Origin: Paenibacillus uliginis N3/975
GTDB lineage: Bacteria; Bacillota; Bacilli; Paenibacillales; Paenibacillaceae
Length of the DNA stretch: 64,000 nucleotides
Assembly: GCF_900177425.1 (NCBI RefSeq)
Contig: NZ_LT840184.1
Location: 505,482-569,481, forward strand
Direction: 5' to 3'
Below the pieces are notes generated by a model, which saw only the letters and a list, made by a program, of their open reading frames with translations, was not told where the DNA came from and ran no database searches. Both the position numbers and the translations under genes were made by a program. Below, piece by piece: positions 36,290-45,149 of this stretch. Position 1 is the stretch's first letter. Every line of letters starts with the position of its first letter.

Positions 36290-37630
36290 ATGAAAAGCCC
36301 GTTTTCGTTCTTGAAGAAATCAGGTGAAGTAACAGTTAAAACATTAGACTCGGCTTCAACTGTTGAACCTATGTATGATTCAGATATTGAGGATAGATTT
36401 ATATATCTTGAAAATGTAGGAGAGTTAAATGATCAAATGAGAATGATCGGACTGACAGAAGCAGACCTGGCCCTGCTTCGAAAAATCCGTCCGGTAATGG
36501 AACAACATATGGACGCCATTACAGATGCCTTCTATCAATCCGTACTAGATATTGATAAGCTTAGAGAAATAATCGTACAGCATAGTACGATTGATCGTTT
36601 GAAACGTACACTTCGTGACCATTTGCTCGAAATTTTTAAAGGTGAAGTGGACGAAGCATATATATCAAAAAGACTTCGGATCGCCCAGATACATAAATTG
36701 GTGGGATTGGAGCCCAAGTGGTACTTGTCGGCATTTCAGAATCTCCAGAATGAGTTAATAAGAGTTATTTATCATGAAACCGAGCATGAAGAAGAGCGTT
36801 TGAATGTAGTGCAGACGGTAACAAAGCTGCTTAGCTTGGAGCAGCAGCTCGTATTGGATGCCTATGAAAAGGAAAATATGAAAGAAAAGCAGCAGCAATA
36901 TGAATTGGTTAAAAATGAATTGAAACGTAATATCTCGATATTTGTTGAGGAACTCGCCGATCTGAATCAGAATGTAAACGAAGCTGTAGAAAAGCTTATA
37001 ACGAGCGGTGGAGAGGTTAGTGATACGTTCCAACGGACAACCGAAACGGCTCTAGGATCAATCAGCTTTGCCAAGGCTGGCGAAGAAAGGATATCGGGAT
37101 TGGCAGTTCGGATCAATCAGATCGATGAAAGCACTCAAGAAATGCAATTGGCAGTTCAAGAGCTAAATGAATCTTCAAGACAAATCAGTATGATTGTTGA
37201 CAGTGTACAGGAAATTGCATCACAGATTAAGCTTCTATCATTGAATGCAACGATAGAAGCGGCTCGTGCTGGTGAACACGGAAGAGGCTTTGCCGTTGTT
37301 GCTGCGGAAGTTAGCAGATTATCGGAGGATACACGAAGCACTGTCATTCATATATCAGATTTCGTTAATCGTTCAAGAGAACTCACCTATAGGGTTGTAG
37401 AGTCTATTAAACATGTACAATCTCTCACACATCAAGGTCGGGAGCAATCAGCGGAGACTAGCTCATTGTTTTCAGATATACTTAAATCTGTACAAGCTAG
37501 CACAGATGAGATGATCACAGCGGAAAAAGAAATGCGAATTCTCACGATGACGATTGGTGGCATTGGCCAAGCTACAGCAGAGGCAGCAAGCTCGGCCGAC
37601 AAATTCAAGTCTGAAGCAGAAAAAATGTAA
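36290..37630 (+). CDS. Soluble globin-coupled chemotaxis transducer (HemAT-like)
   Basis: Haem-based oxygen sensor signalling to CheA/CheW. The N-terminal sensor-globin domain (about residues 35-190) holds the likely proximal histidine H135 in the RIAQIHKLVGLEPKWYLSAF motif. A helical linker leads to a C-terminal MCP signalling domain with the hairpin-tip segment LLSLNATIEAARAGEHGRGF. No membrane helix is present, as in B. subtilis HemAT. 446 residues. It stands alone, with its own promoter and weak terminator, between the str and S10 operons; B. subtilis has an unrelated gene (ybaC) there. Confidence 0.9.
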   Translation: MKSPFSFLKKSGEVTVKTLDSASTVEPMYDSDIEDRFIYLENVGELNDQMRMIGLTEADLALLRKIRPVMEQHMDAITDAFYQSVLDIDKLREIIVQHSTIDRLKRTLRDHLLEIFKGEVDEAYISKRLRIAQIHKLVGLEPKWYLSAFQNLQNELIRVIYHETEHEEERLNVVQTVTKLLSLEQQLVLDAYEKENMKEKQQQYELVKNELKRNISIFVEELADLNQNVNEAVEKLITSGGEVSDTFQRTTETALGSISFAKAGEERISGLAVRINQIDESTQEMQLAVQELNESSRQISMIVDSVQEIASQIKLLSLNATIEAARAGEHGRGFAVVAAEVSRLSEDTRSTVIHISDFVNRSRELTYRVVESIKHVQSLTHQGREQSAETSSLFSDILKSVQASTDEMITAEKEMRILTMTIGGIGQATAEAASSADKFKSEAEKM

Positions 37631-37643
37631 TAGGTTTATCCGT

Positions 37644-37675
37644 AGAGCATATTCACCGGGAGTATGCTCTTTAAA
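37644..37675 (+). terminator. Weak terminator after the transducer gene
   Basis: AGAGCATA (37644-37651) pairs with TATGCTCT (37663-37670), followed by TTAAATTTG. Confidence 0.6.
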
Positions 37676-37804
37676 TTTGTTATTATTATATGAAGAGAAA
37701 ATAATGAAGAGATGCGACAAATGGCTCAATGGCAAGGAAAATGGGCGATGTCTACTAAATATAGGAACAATATTAATGAGAAAATATGTTTTATAATTAA
37801 ATGC

Positions 37805-37833
37805 TTGCATTGCGCCTATCTTTTCTATATAAT
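37805..37833 (+). promoter_or_regulatory. SigA promoter of the S10-spc-alpha cluster
   Basis: TTGCAT (37805-37810), a 17-base spacer and a perfect TATAAT (37828-37833). It is the only strong promoter I see before rpsJ. Confidence 0.82.
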
Positions 37834-37839
37834 AATGAA

Positions 37840-37971
37840 TGTTGTTCTGCGACGTTGCGATGATGTGAGAGGTTACTGACACACCCGGCCCCTTTGCCAT
37901 GAGGCAGGTGTCCAGAAAATTTTCACGGAGTATGTCCGATACCAAATTGGGCGATAGAAGGAGGGAATGAA
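37840..37971 (+). promoter_or_regulatory. S10 operon leader RNA
   Basis: A 130-nt untranslated leader before rpsJ. The segment GAGAGGTTACTGACACACCC and the following GGCCCCTTTGCCATG, GGTGTCCAG and ATTTTCAC blocks closely resemble what I recall of the B. subtilis S10 leader, which suggests selection on the RNA. GGCA/TGCC-type pairing is visible (CTTTGCCATGAGGCAGG). The regulator is not known to me. Confidence 0.65.
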
Positions 37972-38280
37972 ATGGCAAAGCAAAAAATTCGTATTCGCTT
38001 GAAAGCATACGACCACAGAATTCTTGATCAATCCGCTGAGAAAATTGTTGAAACAGCAAAACGTTCGGGTGCTGGTGTATCTGGTCCGATCCCGCTGCCA
38101 ACTGAAAAGCAAATTATTACAGTTCTCCGTGCGGTGCACAAGTATAAGGATTCTCGGGAACAGTTCGAAATGCGTACACACAAACGCTTGATCGACATCG
38201 TGAACCCGACTCCACAAACTGTGGATGCCTTGATGCGCTTGGACCTGCCGTCCGGTGTAGATATCGAAATTAAATTGTAA
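37972..38280 (+). CDS. rpsJ: 30S ribosomal protein S10
   Basis: 102 residues, nearly identical in type to Bacillus S10 (RIRLKAYDHRILDQSAEKIV; FEMRTHKRLIDI). S10 is also NusE, the antitermination partner of NusB. First gene of the S10 cluster; GGAGGG precedes the ATG. Confidence 0.98.
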   Translation: MAKQKIRIRLKAYDHRILDQSAEKIVETAKRSGAGVSGPIPLPTEKQIITVLRAVHKYKDSREQFEMRTHKRLIDIVNPTPQTVDALMRLDLPSGVDIEIKL

Positions 38281-38320
38281 GACTAGAATAACGAAATAGT
38301 GAAGGAAAAGAGGTGTCAAC

Positions 38321-38944
38321 ATGAAAGGTATCTTAGGGAGAAAGCTCGGAATGACTCAAGTGTTTACCGCTGAAGGTAACGTAATTCCTGTAACGGTTAT
38401 CGAAGCAGGTCCTTGTGTTGTTTTGCAAAAGAAAGACCTAGAGAACGATGGCTACGAAGCTATTCAAATCGGTTTCTCTGATAAGAAAGAAAACAGATCT
38501 AACAAACCTGAAGCAGGACATGCGAAAAAAGCAAACACTGCACCTAAGCGCTACGTTCGCGAAATTCGCGGTGTTGACCTCGCGAGTGTCGAGGTTGGAC
38601 AAGAAGTAAAGGCTGATGTCTTTGCAGAAGGCGAATTTGTTGACGTAACTGGAATTTCCAAGGGTAAAGGTTTCCAAGGTGTTATCAAACGTTGGGGACA
38701 AAGCCGCGGACCAATGTCTCACGGTTCCCGCTACCATCGCCGCCCTGGTTCCATGGGTTCGATCCAAGCTAACCGCGTTCCTAAAGGAAAGCGTCTGCCA
38801 GGTCACATGGGCCATGACACGGTTACAATTCAAAAGCTTGAAATCATTAAAGTAGACGTTGAGCGCAACGTACTGCTCGTAAAAGGCTCTATTCCAGGAC
38901 CTAAAAAAGGTCTTGTGCAAATCAAAGAAACGGTGAAGAAATAA
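38321..38944 (+). CDS. rplC: 50S ribosomal protein L3
   Basis: One of two proteins initiating 50S assembly. 207 residues, beginning KGILGRKLGMTQVF, with the central extension toward the peptidyl-transferase centre (GPMSHGSRYHRRPGSMGS). Confidence 0.97.
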   Translation: MKGILGRKLGMTQVFTAEGNVIPVTVIEAGPCVVLQKKDLENDGYEAIQIGFSDKKENRSNKPEAGHAKKANTAPKRYVREIRGVDLASVEVGQEVKADVFAEGEFVDVTGISKGKGFQGVIKRWGQSRGPMSHGSRYHRRPGSMGSIQANRVPKGKRLPGHMGHDTVTIQKLEIIKVDVERNVLLVKGSIPGPKKGLVQIKETVKK

Positions 38945-38970
38945 TCGCCTGAAGAAAGGAGGAACAATCA

Positions 38971-39594
38971 ATGCCTAAAGTAGCACTTTTTAATATCGAC
39001 GGCAGCCAAGTTGGTGAAGTTGAGTTGAACGATGCGGTATTTGGCATCGAGCCAAATGTGCACGTTCTGCATGATGCAGTATTGCTACAACGCGCTTCAC
39101 TGCGTCGTGGTACTCACAAAGTCAAAGGACGTTCTGAAGTACGTGGCGGCGGACGTAAGCCTTGGAAACAAAAAGGTACAGGTCGTGCCCGTCAAGGTTC
39201 GATCCGTTCACCACAATGGAAGGGCGGCGGCGTAGTATTTGGACCAACTCCACGTAGCTACTCCATCAAGCTTCCTAAGAAAGTTCGTCGTTTGGCGATC
39301 AAATCCGCTTTGTCTTCTAAAGTGATTGACAATGCAATTATCGTACTGGATCAATTGACGCTTAATGCGCCAAAAACGAAAGAGTTCGCTAACATCTTGA
39401 GTAACCTTAAGGTTGGACGCAAAGCTCTGATCGTTGCTCCTAGCTATGATGACAATGTAGCCCTTTCCGCTCGTAACATTCCTGGAGTGAAGTTCGTAGC
39501 GGCTGATGGCATTAATGTTCTTGACGTACTGACGTACGATCAACTGATCATTACGAAGGAAGCAGTTCAGAAGGTAGAGGAGGTGCTCGCGTAA
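38971..39594 (+). CDS. rplD: 50S ribosomal protein L4
   Basis: Lines the exit tunnel through its long loop (GGGRKPWKQKGTGRARQGSI, the macrolide-resistance region, of wild-type form). 207 residues. Its TAA overlaps the ATG of rplW (ATGA-type junction at 39591-39596). Confidence 0.97.
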   Translation: MPKVALFNIDGSQVGEVELNDAVFGIEPNVHVLHDAVLLQRASLRRGTHKVKGRSEVRGGGRKPWKQKGTGRARQGSIRSPQWKGGGVVFGPTPRSYSIKLPKKVRRLAIKSALSSKVIDNAIIVLDQLTLNAPKTKEFANILSNLKVGRKALIVAPSYDDNVALSARNIPGVKFVAADGINVLDVLTYDQLIITKEAVQKVEEVLA

Positions 39595-39887
39595 TGAAGG
39601 ATCCTCGCGATATAATCAAGCGCCCGGTGATCACGGAACGTACGGCTGACTACATGGCGGAGCTGAAATATGCTTTCGAAGTAGACATTCGTGCGAACAA
39701 AACCGAGATTAAACAAGCCGTTGAATCCATTTTCAAAGTAAAAGTATCGAACGTGAATACAATGCGTGTTCCTGCGAAGCCGAAGCGTTACGGCCGCCAC
39801 TCTGGTTACACTACAGAATGGAAGAAAGCTATCGTAACTTTGACAGCTGACAGCAAACCGCTTGAGTTCTTTGAATCGGTTGAATAA
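39594..39887 (+). CDS. rplW: 50S ribosomal protein L23
   Basis: Tunnel-exit protein that docks trigger factor and SRP. 97 residues, beginning KDPRDIIKRPVITERT. Overlaps rplD, indicating coupled translation; GGAGGTG lies within the end of rplD. Confidence 0.96.
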   Translation: MKDPRDIIKRPVITERTADYMAELKYAFEVDIRANKTEIKQAVESIFKVKVSNVNTMRVPAKPKRYGRHSGYTTEWKKAIVTLTADSKPLEFFESVE

Positions 39888-39916
39888 GAAATTTCTGAGT
39901 AAGGAGGGAAAATTCA

Positions 39917-40747
39917 GTGCCTATTAAAAAGTATAAACCGACAACCCCGGCTCGACGCAACATGTCCGTGTCGACTTTCGAAGAAGTGACCACGAACCAG
40001 CCGGAGAAATCGTTGTTGGCGCCGCTGAGCAAAACAGCTGGTCGTAACAACCAAGGTAAAATTACGGTTCGTCACCATGGCGGCGGACACAAACGTAAAT
40101 ACCGTATCATCGACTTTAAACGTACGAAAGACGGCATTCCAGGTCGCGTTGCTACAATCGAGTATGACCCGAACCGTACTTCGAACATTGCTCTGATCCA
40201 CTATGCGGACGGAGAGAAACGTTACATTATCGCTCCAAAAGGACTGAAAGTTGGAGATCAAGTTGTTTCCGGCGTTGGTTCTGACATCAAAATCGGTAAT
40301 GCTCTTCCATTGGAGAATATTCCTGTGGGTACAGTTATCCACAACATTGAATTACAACCAGGTAAAGGCGGACAATTAGTTCGTGCTGCTGGTACAGAAG
40401 CACAACTTCTCGGTAAAGAAGAAAAATACGTAACTGTACGTTTGTCTTCCGGTGAAGTTCGTCACATCCTGAAAACCTGCCGTGCTACAATCGGTTCTGT
40501 AGGTAACGGAGACCACGAGCTGATCAAGATCGGTAAAGCTGGTCGTAACCGTTGGCTCGGAAAACGTCCTGAAGTACGTGGTGTGGTAATGAACCCTAAC
40601 GATCACCCTCACGGTGGTGGTGAAGGTCGTGCTCCTATCGGACGTAAATCTCCAATGTCTCCATGGGGTAAACCAACCCTTGGATTCAAGACTCGTAAAA
40701 AAGGAAAAGCTTCTGACAAATATATCGTTCGCCGCCGCACGAAGTAA
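39917..40747 (+). CDS. rplB: 50S ribosomal protein L2
   Basis: Essential for subunit association and peptidyl transfer. 276 residues with the conserved histidine-containing MNPNDHPHGGGEGR loop near residue 225. GTG start at 39917 after AAGGAGGG. Confidence 0.98.
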   Translation: MPIKKYKPTTPARRNMSVSTFEEVTTNQPEKSLLAPLSKTAGRNNQGKITVRHHGGGHKRKYRIIDFKRTKDGIPGRVATIEYDPNRTSNIALIHYADGEKRYIIAPKGLKVGDQVVSGVGSDIKIGNALPLENIPVGTVIHNIELQPGKGGQLVRAAGTEAQLLGKEEKYVTVRLSSGEVRHILKTCRATIGSVGNGDHELIKIGKAGRNRWLGKRPEVRGVVMNPNDHPHGGGEGRAPIGRKSPMSPWGKPTLGFKTRKKGKASDKYIVRRRTK

Positions 40748-40816
40748 TACACACTGTGCATAACTTCGTGTAAGGCAGTGAGTTACGAGACAATTTGGTG
40801 AAGGGAGGATTACAAT

Positions 40817-41092
40817 ATGAGCCGTAGTTTGAAAAAAGGACCTTTTATTGACGGATATCTGCTCAAAAAAGTGGAGGATATGAACGAATCCAGTAAAAAA
40901 GCTGTGATTAAAACATGGTCCCGCCGCTCCACGATTTTCCCGCAATTTATCGGTCACACGTTCGGCGTATACGATGGCCGTAAACACGTGCCTGTATACG
41001 TAACGGAAGACATGGTGGGTCACAAGTTGGGCGAGTTCGCGCCAACGCGTACTTACAAAGGTCACGAAGACGATAAGAAAACGAGAAGATAA
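40817..41092 (+). CDS. rpsS: 30S ribosomal protein S19
   Basis: 30S head protein near the A-site finger. 91 residues with the conserved SRRSTIFPQFIGHTFGVYDG stretch. AAGGGAGG precedes the ATG. Confidence 0.97.
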   Translation: MSRSLKKGPFIDGYLLKKVEDMNESSKKAVIKTWSRRSTIFPQFIGHTFGVYDGRKHVPVYVTEDMVGHKLGEFAPTRTYKGHEDDKKTRR

Positions 41093-41127
41093 TTAATGAA
41101 GCTCTTTGTTTGAGAGGAGGTTAAACA

Positions 41128-41460
41128 ATGGAAGCAAAAGCACATGCAAGATCGATTCGGATTGCTCCTCGTAAAGCTCAACTGGTTGTTGACTTGATCC
41201 GCGGTAAGCAAGTTGGTGAAGCGATCGCGATTCTTCGTCACACTCCGAAAGCTGCATCTCCTGTTGTGGAGAAGTTGCTTAACTCAGCTATCGCTAACGC
41301 TGAGCATAACTATTCTTTGGACGTAAACAAGTTGGTCGTAACTCAAGTTTACGTTAACCAAGGTCCGACGATGAAACGTTTCCGCCCACGCGCGATGGGA
41401 CGTGCAAGCCGGATTAACAAACGCACCAGCCACATTACTTTGGTGGTAGCTGAAAAATAA
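41128..41460 (+). CDS. rplV: 50S ribosomal protein L22
   Basis: 110 residues with the long beta-hairpin (GPTMKRFRPRAMGRASRINK) that lines the exit tunnel and affects macrolide response. GAGAGGAGG precedes the ATG. rpsC follows after 13 bases. Confidence 0.97.
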   Translation: MEAKAHARSIRIAPRKAQLVVDLIRGKQVGEAIAILRHTPKAASPVVEKLLNSAIANAEHNYSLDVNKLVVTQVYVNQGPTMKRFRPRAMGRASRINKRTSHITLVVAEK

Positions 41461-41473
41461 GGAGGGAAAACGT

Positions 41474-42139
41474 GTGGGCCAAAAGGTAAATCCAGTAGGA
41501 CTCCGTATCGGTATTATCCGTGATTGGGAATCCAAATGGTATGCAGGCAAAGACTTCGGTGATCTTTTGCTGGAAGACGTTAAAATCCGTGAATACCTGA
41601 AAAATAAATTGAAAGACTCCGCTGTATCCCGTATTGAAATCGAGAGAGCGGCTAATCGTGTGAACGTTACGATCCACACTGCGAAACCAGGTATGGTTAT
41701 CGGTAAAGGTGGTTCGGAAGTTGAAGTACTGCGTGGTCAAGTAACTAAAATCGCAGGCGGCAAGAAAGTTCATATCAATATTTCTGAAATCAAAAACCCT
41801 GAGCTGGATGCAATTCTTGTAGCTGAAAGCATTGCACAACAATTGGAGCGTCGTGTTTCTTTCCGTCGTGCATTGAAACAATCGATCCAAAGAACTATGC
41901 GTTCTGGAGCAAAAGGGATTAAAACATCGGTCAGCGGACGTCTTGGCGGTGCCGAGATCGCTCGTACTGAAGGCTACAGTGAAGGAACTGTTCCACTTCA
42001 TACGCTTCGTGCAGACATCGACTATGGTACAGCAGAAGCGCATACGACTTACGGCCGTATCGGCGTGAAAGTATGGATCTATCGTGGAGAGGTACTTCCT
42101 ACGGCTAAGAAACAAGCTGCTCAGGAAGGAGGCAACTAA
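41474..42139 (+). CDS. rpsC: 30S ribosomal protein S3
   Basis: mRNA-entry protein. 221 residues, with a KH domain (GMVIGKGGSEVEVLR) and the C-terminal domain containing the GRIGVKVWIYRGE segment. GTG start at 41474 after GGAGGG. Two bases separate it from rplP. Confidence 0.97.
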   Translation: MGQKVNPVGLRIGIIRDWESKWYAGKDFGDLLLEDVKIREYLKNKLKDSAVSRIEIERAANRVNVTIHTAKPGMVIGKGGSEVEVLRGQVTKIAGGKKVHINISEIKNPELDAILVAESIAQQLERRVSFRRALKQSIQRTMRSGAKGIKTSVSGRLGGAEIARTEGYSEGTVPLHTLRADIDYGTAEAHTTYGRIGVKVWIYRGEVLPTAKKQAAQEGGN

Positions 42140-42141
42140 TC

Positions 42142-42576
42142 ATGTTGGTACCAAAACGTGTAAAACACCGCAAGCAACAGCGCGGCCATATGAAAGGCCG
42201 GGCAAAAGGCGGTACTGAAGTGAAATTCGGCGAATTCGGCCTGCAAGCTATGGAACCAGGCTGGATCACGAACCGTCAGATCGAAGCAGCGCGTATTGCG
42301 ATGACTCGTTATATCCGTCGTGGTGGTCAAGTTTGGATCAAGATTTTCCCAGATAAGCCGATCACTCAAAAGCCTCTCGAGGTGCGGATGGGTAGCGGTA
42401 AAGGTAATGTTGAGAAATGGGTTGCAGTTGTAAAACCAGGCAAGATTATGTTTGAACTTGGAGGCGTGTCTGAGGAAATCGCACGCGAAGCGATGCGTCT
42501 CGCCGCTCACAAGCTGCCTGTTAAAACGAAGTTTGTGAAACGTGAAGAAGTGGGTGGTGAAGCAAATGAAAGCTAA
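42142..42576 (+). CDS. rplP: 50S ribosomal protein L16
   Basis: Organises the A-site tRNA elbow. 144 residues, beginning MLVPKRVKHRKQQRG. AAGGAGG lies in the end of rpsC. Its 3' end overlaps rpmC by 11 bases. Confidence 0.97.
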   Translation: MLVPKRVKHRKQQRGHMKGRAKGGTEVKFGEFGLQAMEPGWITNRQIEAARIAMTRYIRRGGQVWIKIFPDKPITQKPLEVRMGSGKGNVEKWVAVVKPGKIMFELGGVSEEIAREAMRLAAHKLPVKTKFVKREEVGGEANES

Positions 42577-42763
42577 TGAACTGCGCAACTTAACCACTGC
42601 AGAAATCGAGCAAAAAATCGCCGGATTTAAAGAAGAACTCTTTAATCTCCGTTTTCAATTGGCTACAGGCCAGCTTGATAATCCGACCCGGATCCGTGAC
42701 GTGCGCAAAGAAATAGCTCGTGCTAAAACCGTTATCCGTGAAAGAGAACTTGGGATTAGTTAA
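42566..42763 (+). CDS. rpmC: 50S ribosomal protein L29
   Basis: 65-residue two-helix protein at the tunnel exit (MKANELRNLTTAEIEQKIAG). I use the ATG at 42566, which gives the normal start; the frame opens further upstream in rplP. It overlaps rplP by 11 bases. Confidence 0.95.
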   Translation: MKANELRNLTTAEIEQKIAGFKEELFNLRFQLATGQLDNPTRIRDVRKEIARAKTVIRERELGIS

Positions 42764-42805
42764 TGAAACGGACGTTGTCGTCTGTATTCAGGAAGGAGGC
42801 CAACA

Positions 42806-43072
42806 ATGAGCGAAGAACGCAATGCTCGTAAAGTGCAAATTGGTAAAGTCGTCAGCGATAAAATGGATAAAACCATCGTAGTAGCTGTTGAAACTTATAA
42901 GAAGCATAACTTGTATCACAAGCGCATTAAATACACGAAAAAATTTAAAGCGCATGATGAGAACAATACTGCTCAAATCGGAGATACCGTTAAAATCATG
43001 GAAACTCGTCCGCTCTCCAAAGATAAGCGCTGGAGACTGGTTGAAGTTGTAGAGAAAGCGGTCATCATCTAA
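42806..43072 (+). CDS. rpsQ: 30S ribosomal protein S17
   Basis: 88 residues, OB fold, with the KVVSDKMDKTIVVAVE signature. AAGGAGG precedes the ATG. Confidence 0.97.
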   Translation: MSEERNARKVQIGKVVSDKMDKTIVVAVETYKKHNLYHKRIKYTKKFKAHDENNTAQIGDTVKIMETRPLSKDKRWRLVEVVEKAVII

Positions 43073-43107
43073 GATGTAATCAGTTTTTCCGAAAGGAGGA
43101 AATTTAA

Positions 43108-43476
43108 ATGATTCAACCATTTACACGTTTGGCTGTTGCCGACAACTCCGGTGCGAAGGAACTGATGTGTATCCGCGTATTGGGTGGTACAGGTCGCCGT
43201 ACAGCTCAGATAGGCGATTTGATCGTATGCTCCGTCAAACAAGCAACACCTGGCGGCGTTGTCAAAAAAGGTGATGTAGTTAAAGCGGTTATCGTTCGTA
43301 CGAAACGTTCCGTTCGTCGTAAAGACGGATCCTACATTGCATTTGATGAAAATGCAGCAGTTGTTGTTAAAGAAGACAGAAGCCCACGTGGAACTCGTAT
43401 TTTCGGACCAGTTGCTCGCGAACTGCGCGAAAGAGACTTCATGAAGATCGTTTCCTTGGCTCCGGAAGTAATCTAA
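43108..43476 (+). CDS. rplN: 50S ribosomal protein L14
   Basis: 122 residues (MIQPFTRLAVADNSGAKEL). Forms inter-subunit bridge B8 and binds the silencing factor RsfS. AAAGGAGG precedes the ATG. Confidence 0.97.
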   Translation: MIQPFTRLAVADNSGAKELMCIRVLGGTGRRTAQIGDLIVCSVKQATPGGVVKKGDVVKAVIVRTKRSVRRKDGSYIAFDENAAVVVKEDRSPRGTRIFGPVARELRERDFMKIVSLAPEVI

Positions 43477-43536
43477 TCGGTACGTTTTAGATAAGTAATG
43501 CTTGCGTGAGCAGGCAGGCCCCAGGAGGTGTAACGA

Positions 43537-43890
43537 ATGCCTAGAGTAAAAAAAGTTCTGGAATCCCATAACAATAAATTGCACGTGAAGAAGGACGATA
43601 CAGTTATCGTCATTAGCGGTAAAGACAAAGGCAAAAAAGGCCGTGTCATCGCAGCGTACCCTCGTGAGAACCGCGTTTTGGTGGAAGGCGTGAACATGAT
43701 GAAAAAACATCAGAAGCCTAACCAACAAAACCCGCAAGGCGGTATCATCGAGCAGGAAGCTCCGATTCATGTCTCGAACGTGATGCACGTTGATCCTAAG
43801 AGCGGAAAAGTAACTCGTATCGGTTACAAAGTGCTGGACAACGGCAAAAAAGTTCGCGTTGCTAAGAAATCCGGAGAAGTAATTGATTAA
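43537..43890 (+). CDS. rplX: 50S ribosomal protein L24
   Basis: Assembly-initiator protein with a KOW motif (VIVISGKDKGKKGRVIAAYP). 117 residues, slightly longer than the Bacillus version at the C-terminus. AGGAGGTG precedes the ATG. Confidence 0.96.
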   Translation: MPRVKKVLESHNNKLHVKKDDTVIVISGKDKGKKGRVIAAYPRENRVLVEGVNMMKKHQKPNQQNPQGGIIEQEAPIHVSNVMHVDPKSGKVTRIGYKVLDNGKKVRVAKKSGEVID

Positions 43891-43920
43891 TAAGATGTAA
43901 GGAAAGGAGGTCCTTGAATC

Positions 43921-44463
43921 ATGGCAATAAGAATGAAAGAACGTTTTCTGAACGAAGTCACTCCTGCCTTGATGCAGAAGTTCAGCTATAAATCGGTAAT
44001 GCAAGTGCCTAAAATTGAGAAAGTTGTCATCAACATGGGTGTAGGTGACGCTGTAGCTAACTCTAAAGTACTTGATTCCGCTGTGAGCGACATGCAAATG
44101 ATCGCTGGTCAAAAACCAGTTATCACACGTGCAAAGAAATCCATCGCCGGATTCAAATTGCGTGAAAATATGCCAATCGGCGTTAAAGTAACACTGCGCG
44201 GCGAGCGTATGTATTACTTCCTCGATAAGTTGTTCAATGTTACGCTTCCACGCGTACGCGACTTCCATGGCGTATCTACTAAAGCTTTCGACGGACGTGG
44301 TAACTATACACTCGGTTTGAAAGAACAACTCATCTTCCCTGAGATCGAGTATGATAAAGTAGATAAAGTTCGTGGTATGGATATCGTAATCGTAACAACG
44401 GCTAAAACTGACGAAGAGTCCCGTGAACTGCTTGCTCAACTGGGCATGCCTTTCGCGAAATAA
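43921..44463 (+). CDS. rplE: 50S ribosomal protein L5
   Basis: Central protuberance protein that binds 5S rRNA with L18. 180 residues with the VINMGVGDAVANSK and ITRAKKSIAGFKLRE motifs. AAAGGAGG precedes the ATG. Confidence 0.97.
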   Translation: MAIRMKERFLNEVTPALMQKFSYKSVMQVPKIEKVVINMGVGDAVANSKVLDSAVSDMQMIAGQKPVITRAKKSIAGFKLRENMPIGVKVTLRGERMYYFLDKLFNVTLPRVRDFHGVSTKAFDGRGNYTLGLKEQLIFPEIEYDKVDKVRGMDIVIVTTAKTDEESRELLAQLGMPFAK

Positions 44464-44502
44464 GACAGTTTCTCCGAAACTATTTAGGAGGTGTCAGGCT
44501 AA

Positions 44503-44688
44503 GTGGCAAAAACTTCGATGAAAGTTAAACAACAACGCACACCTAAGTTTAAAGTACGGGCTTATACCCGTTGTGAGCGTTGTGGTCGTCCACATTCGGT
44601 ACTGCAGAAGTTTAAAATATGCAGAATTTGTTTCCGTGAATTAGCTTATAAAGGCCAGATTCCTGGCGTGAAAAAAGCAAGCTGGTAA
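44503..44688 (+). CDS. rpsZ: 30S ribosomal protein S14, zinc-binding type Z
   Basis: 61-residue type Z S14 with four zinc ligands C24, C27, C40 and C43. GTG start at 44503 after AGGAGGTG. Being the zinc form, it would be the one replaced by a zinc-free paralogue under zinc limitation; no such paralogue is in the window. Confidence 0.97.
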   Translation: MAKTSMKVKQQRTPKFKVRAYTRCERCGRPHSVLQKFKICRICFRELAYKGQIPGVKKASW

Positions 44689-44721
44689 GAAGTTTATAAC
44701 CGGGAAGGAGGTTTACCACAC

Positions 44722-45120
44722 ATGACTATGTCCGATCCAATTGCAGATATGCTTACTCGTATTCGTAACGCTAACACTGTGCGTCACGAGACAGTAGAAA
44801 TGCCTGCCTCAACGATTAAGAAACAAATCGCTGACATCTTGAAGCGTGAAGGTTTCATCCGTGATGCGGAATTTGTGGAAGATAACAAACAAGGGATCAT
44901 TCGTGTTTTCTTGAAATATGGTTCCAGCAACGAACGCGTCATCACAGGTCTGAAAAGAATCAGTAAGCCAGGTCTTCGCGTGTACACGAAAAGCAATGAA
45001 GTCCCTCGTGTTCTCGGCGGACTGGGTATCGCGATCATCTCCACGTCTAAGGGAGTTATGACCGACAAAGAAGCTCGTCAAGCCAAAGCCGGCGGAGAAG
45101 TTCTCTGCTACGTATGGTAA
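44722..45120 (+). CDS. rpsH: 30S ribosomal protein S8
   Basis: 132 residues, beginning MTMSDPIADMLTRIRNA. S8 binds 16S helix 21 and in E. coli represses the spc operon. Start chosen at 44722 (11 bases after GGAGG); an in-frame ATG at 44728 is further away. Confidence 0.96.
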   Translation: MTMSDPIADMLTRIRNANTVRHETVEMPASTIKKQIADILKREGFIRDAEFVEDNKQGIIRVFLKYGSSNERVITGLKRISKPGLRVYTKSNEVPRVLGGLGIAIISTSKGVMTDKEARQAKAGGEVLCYVW

Positions 45121-45149
45121 TAAACGTCACAAGATAGGAGGTGCAATGA

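Noticed and set aside
43069..44439. Long minus-strand open frame (about 456 codons) opposite rplN-rplX-rplE
   Set aside because: It is an antisense shadow of three certain ribosomal genes, made possible by their biased codon use. It has no RBS, no family resemblance and a composition unlike a real protein.
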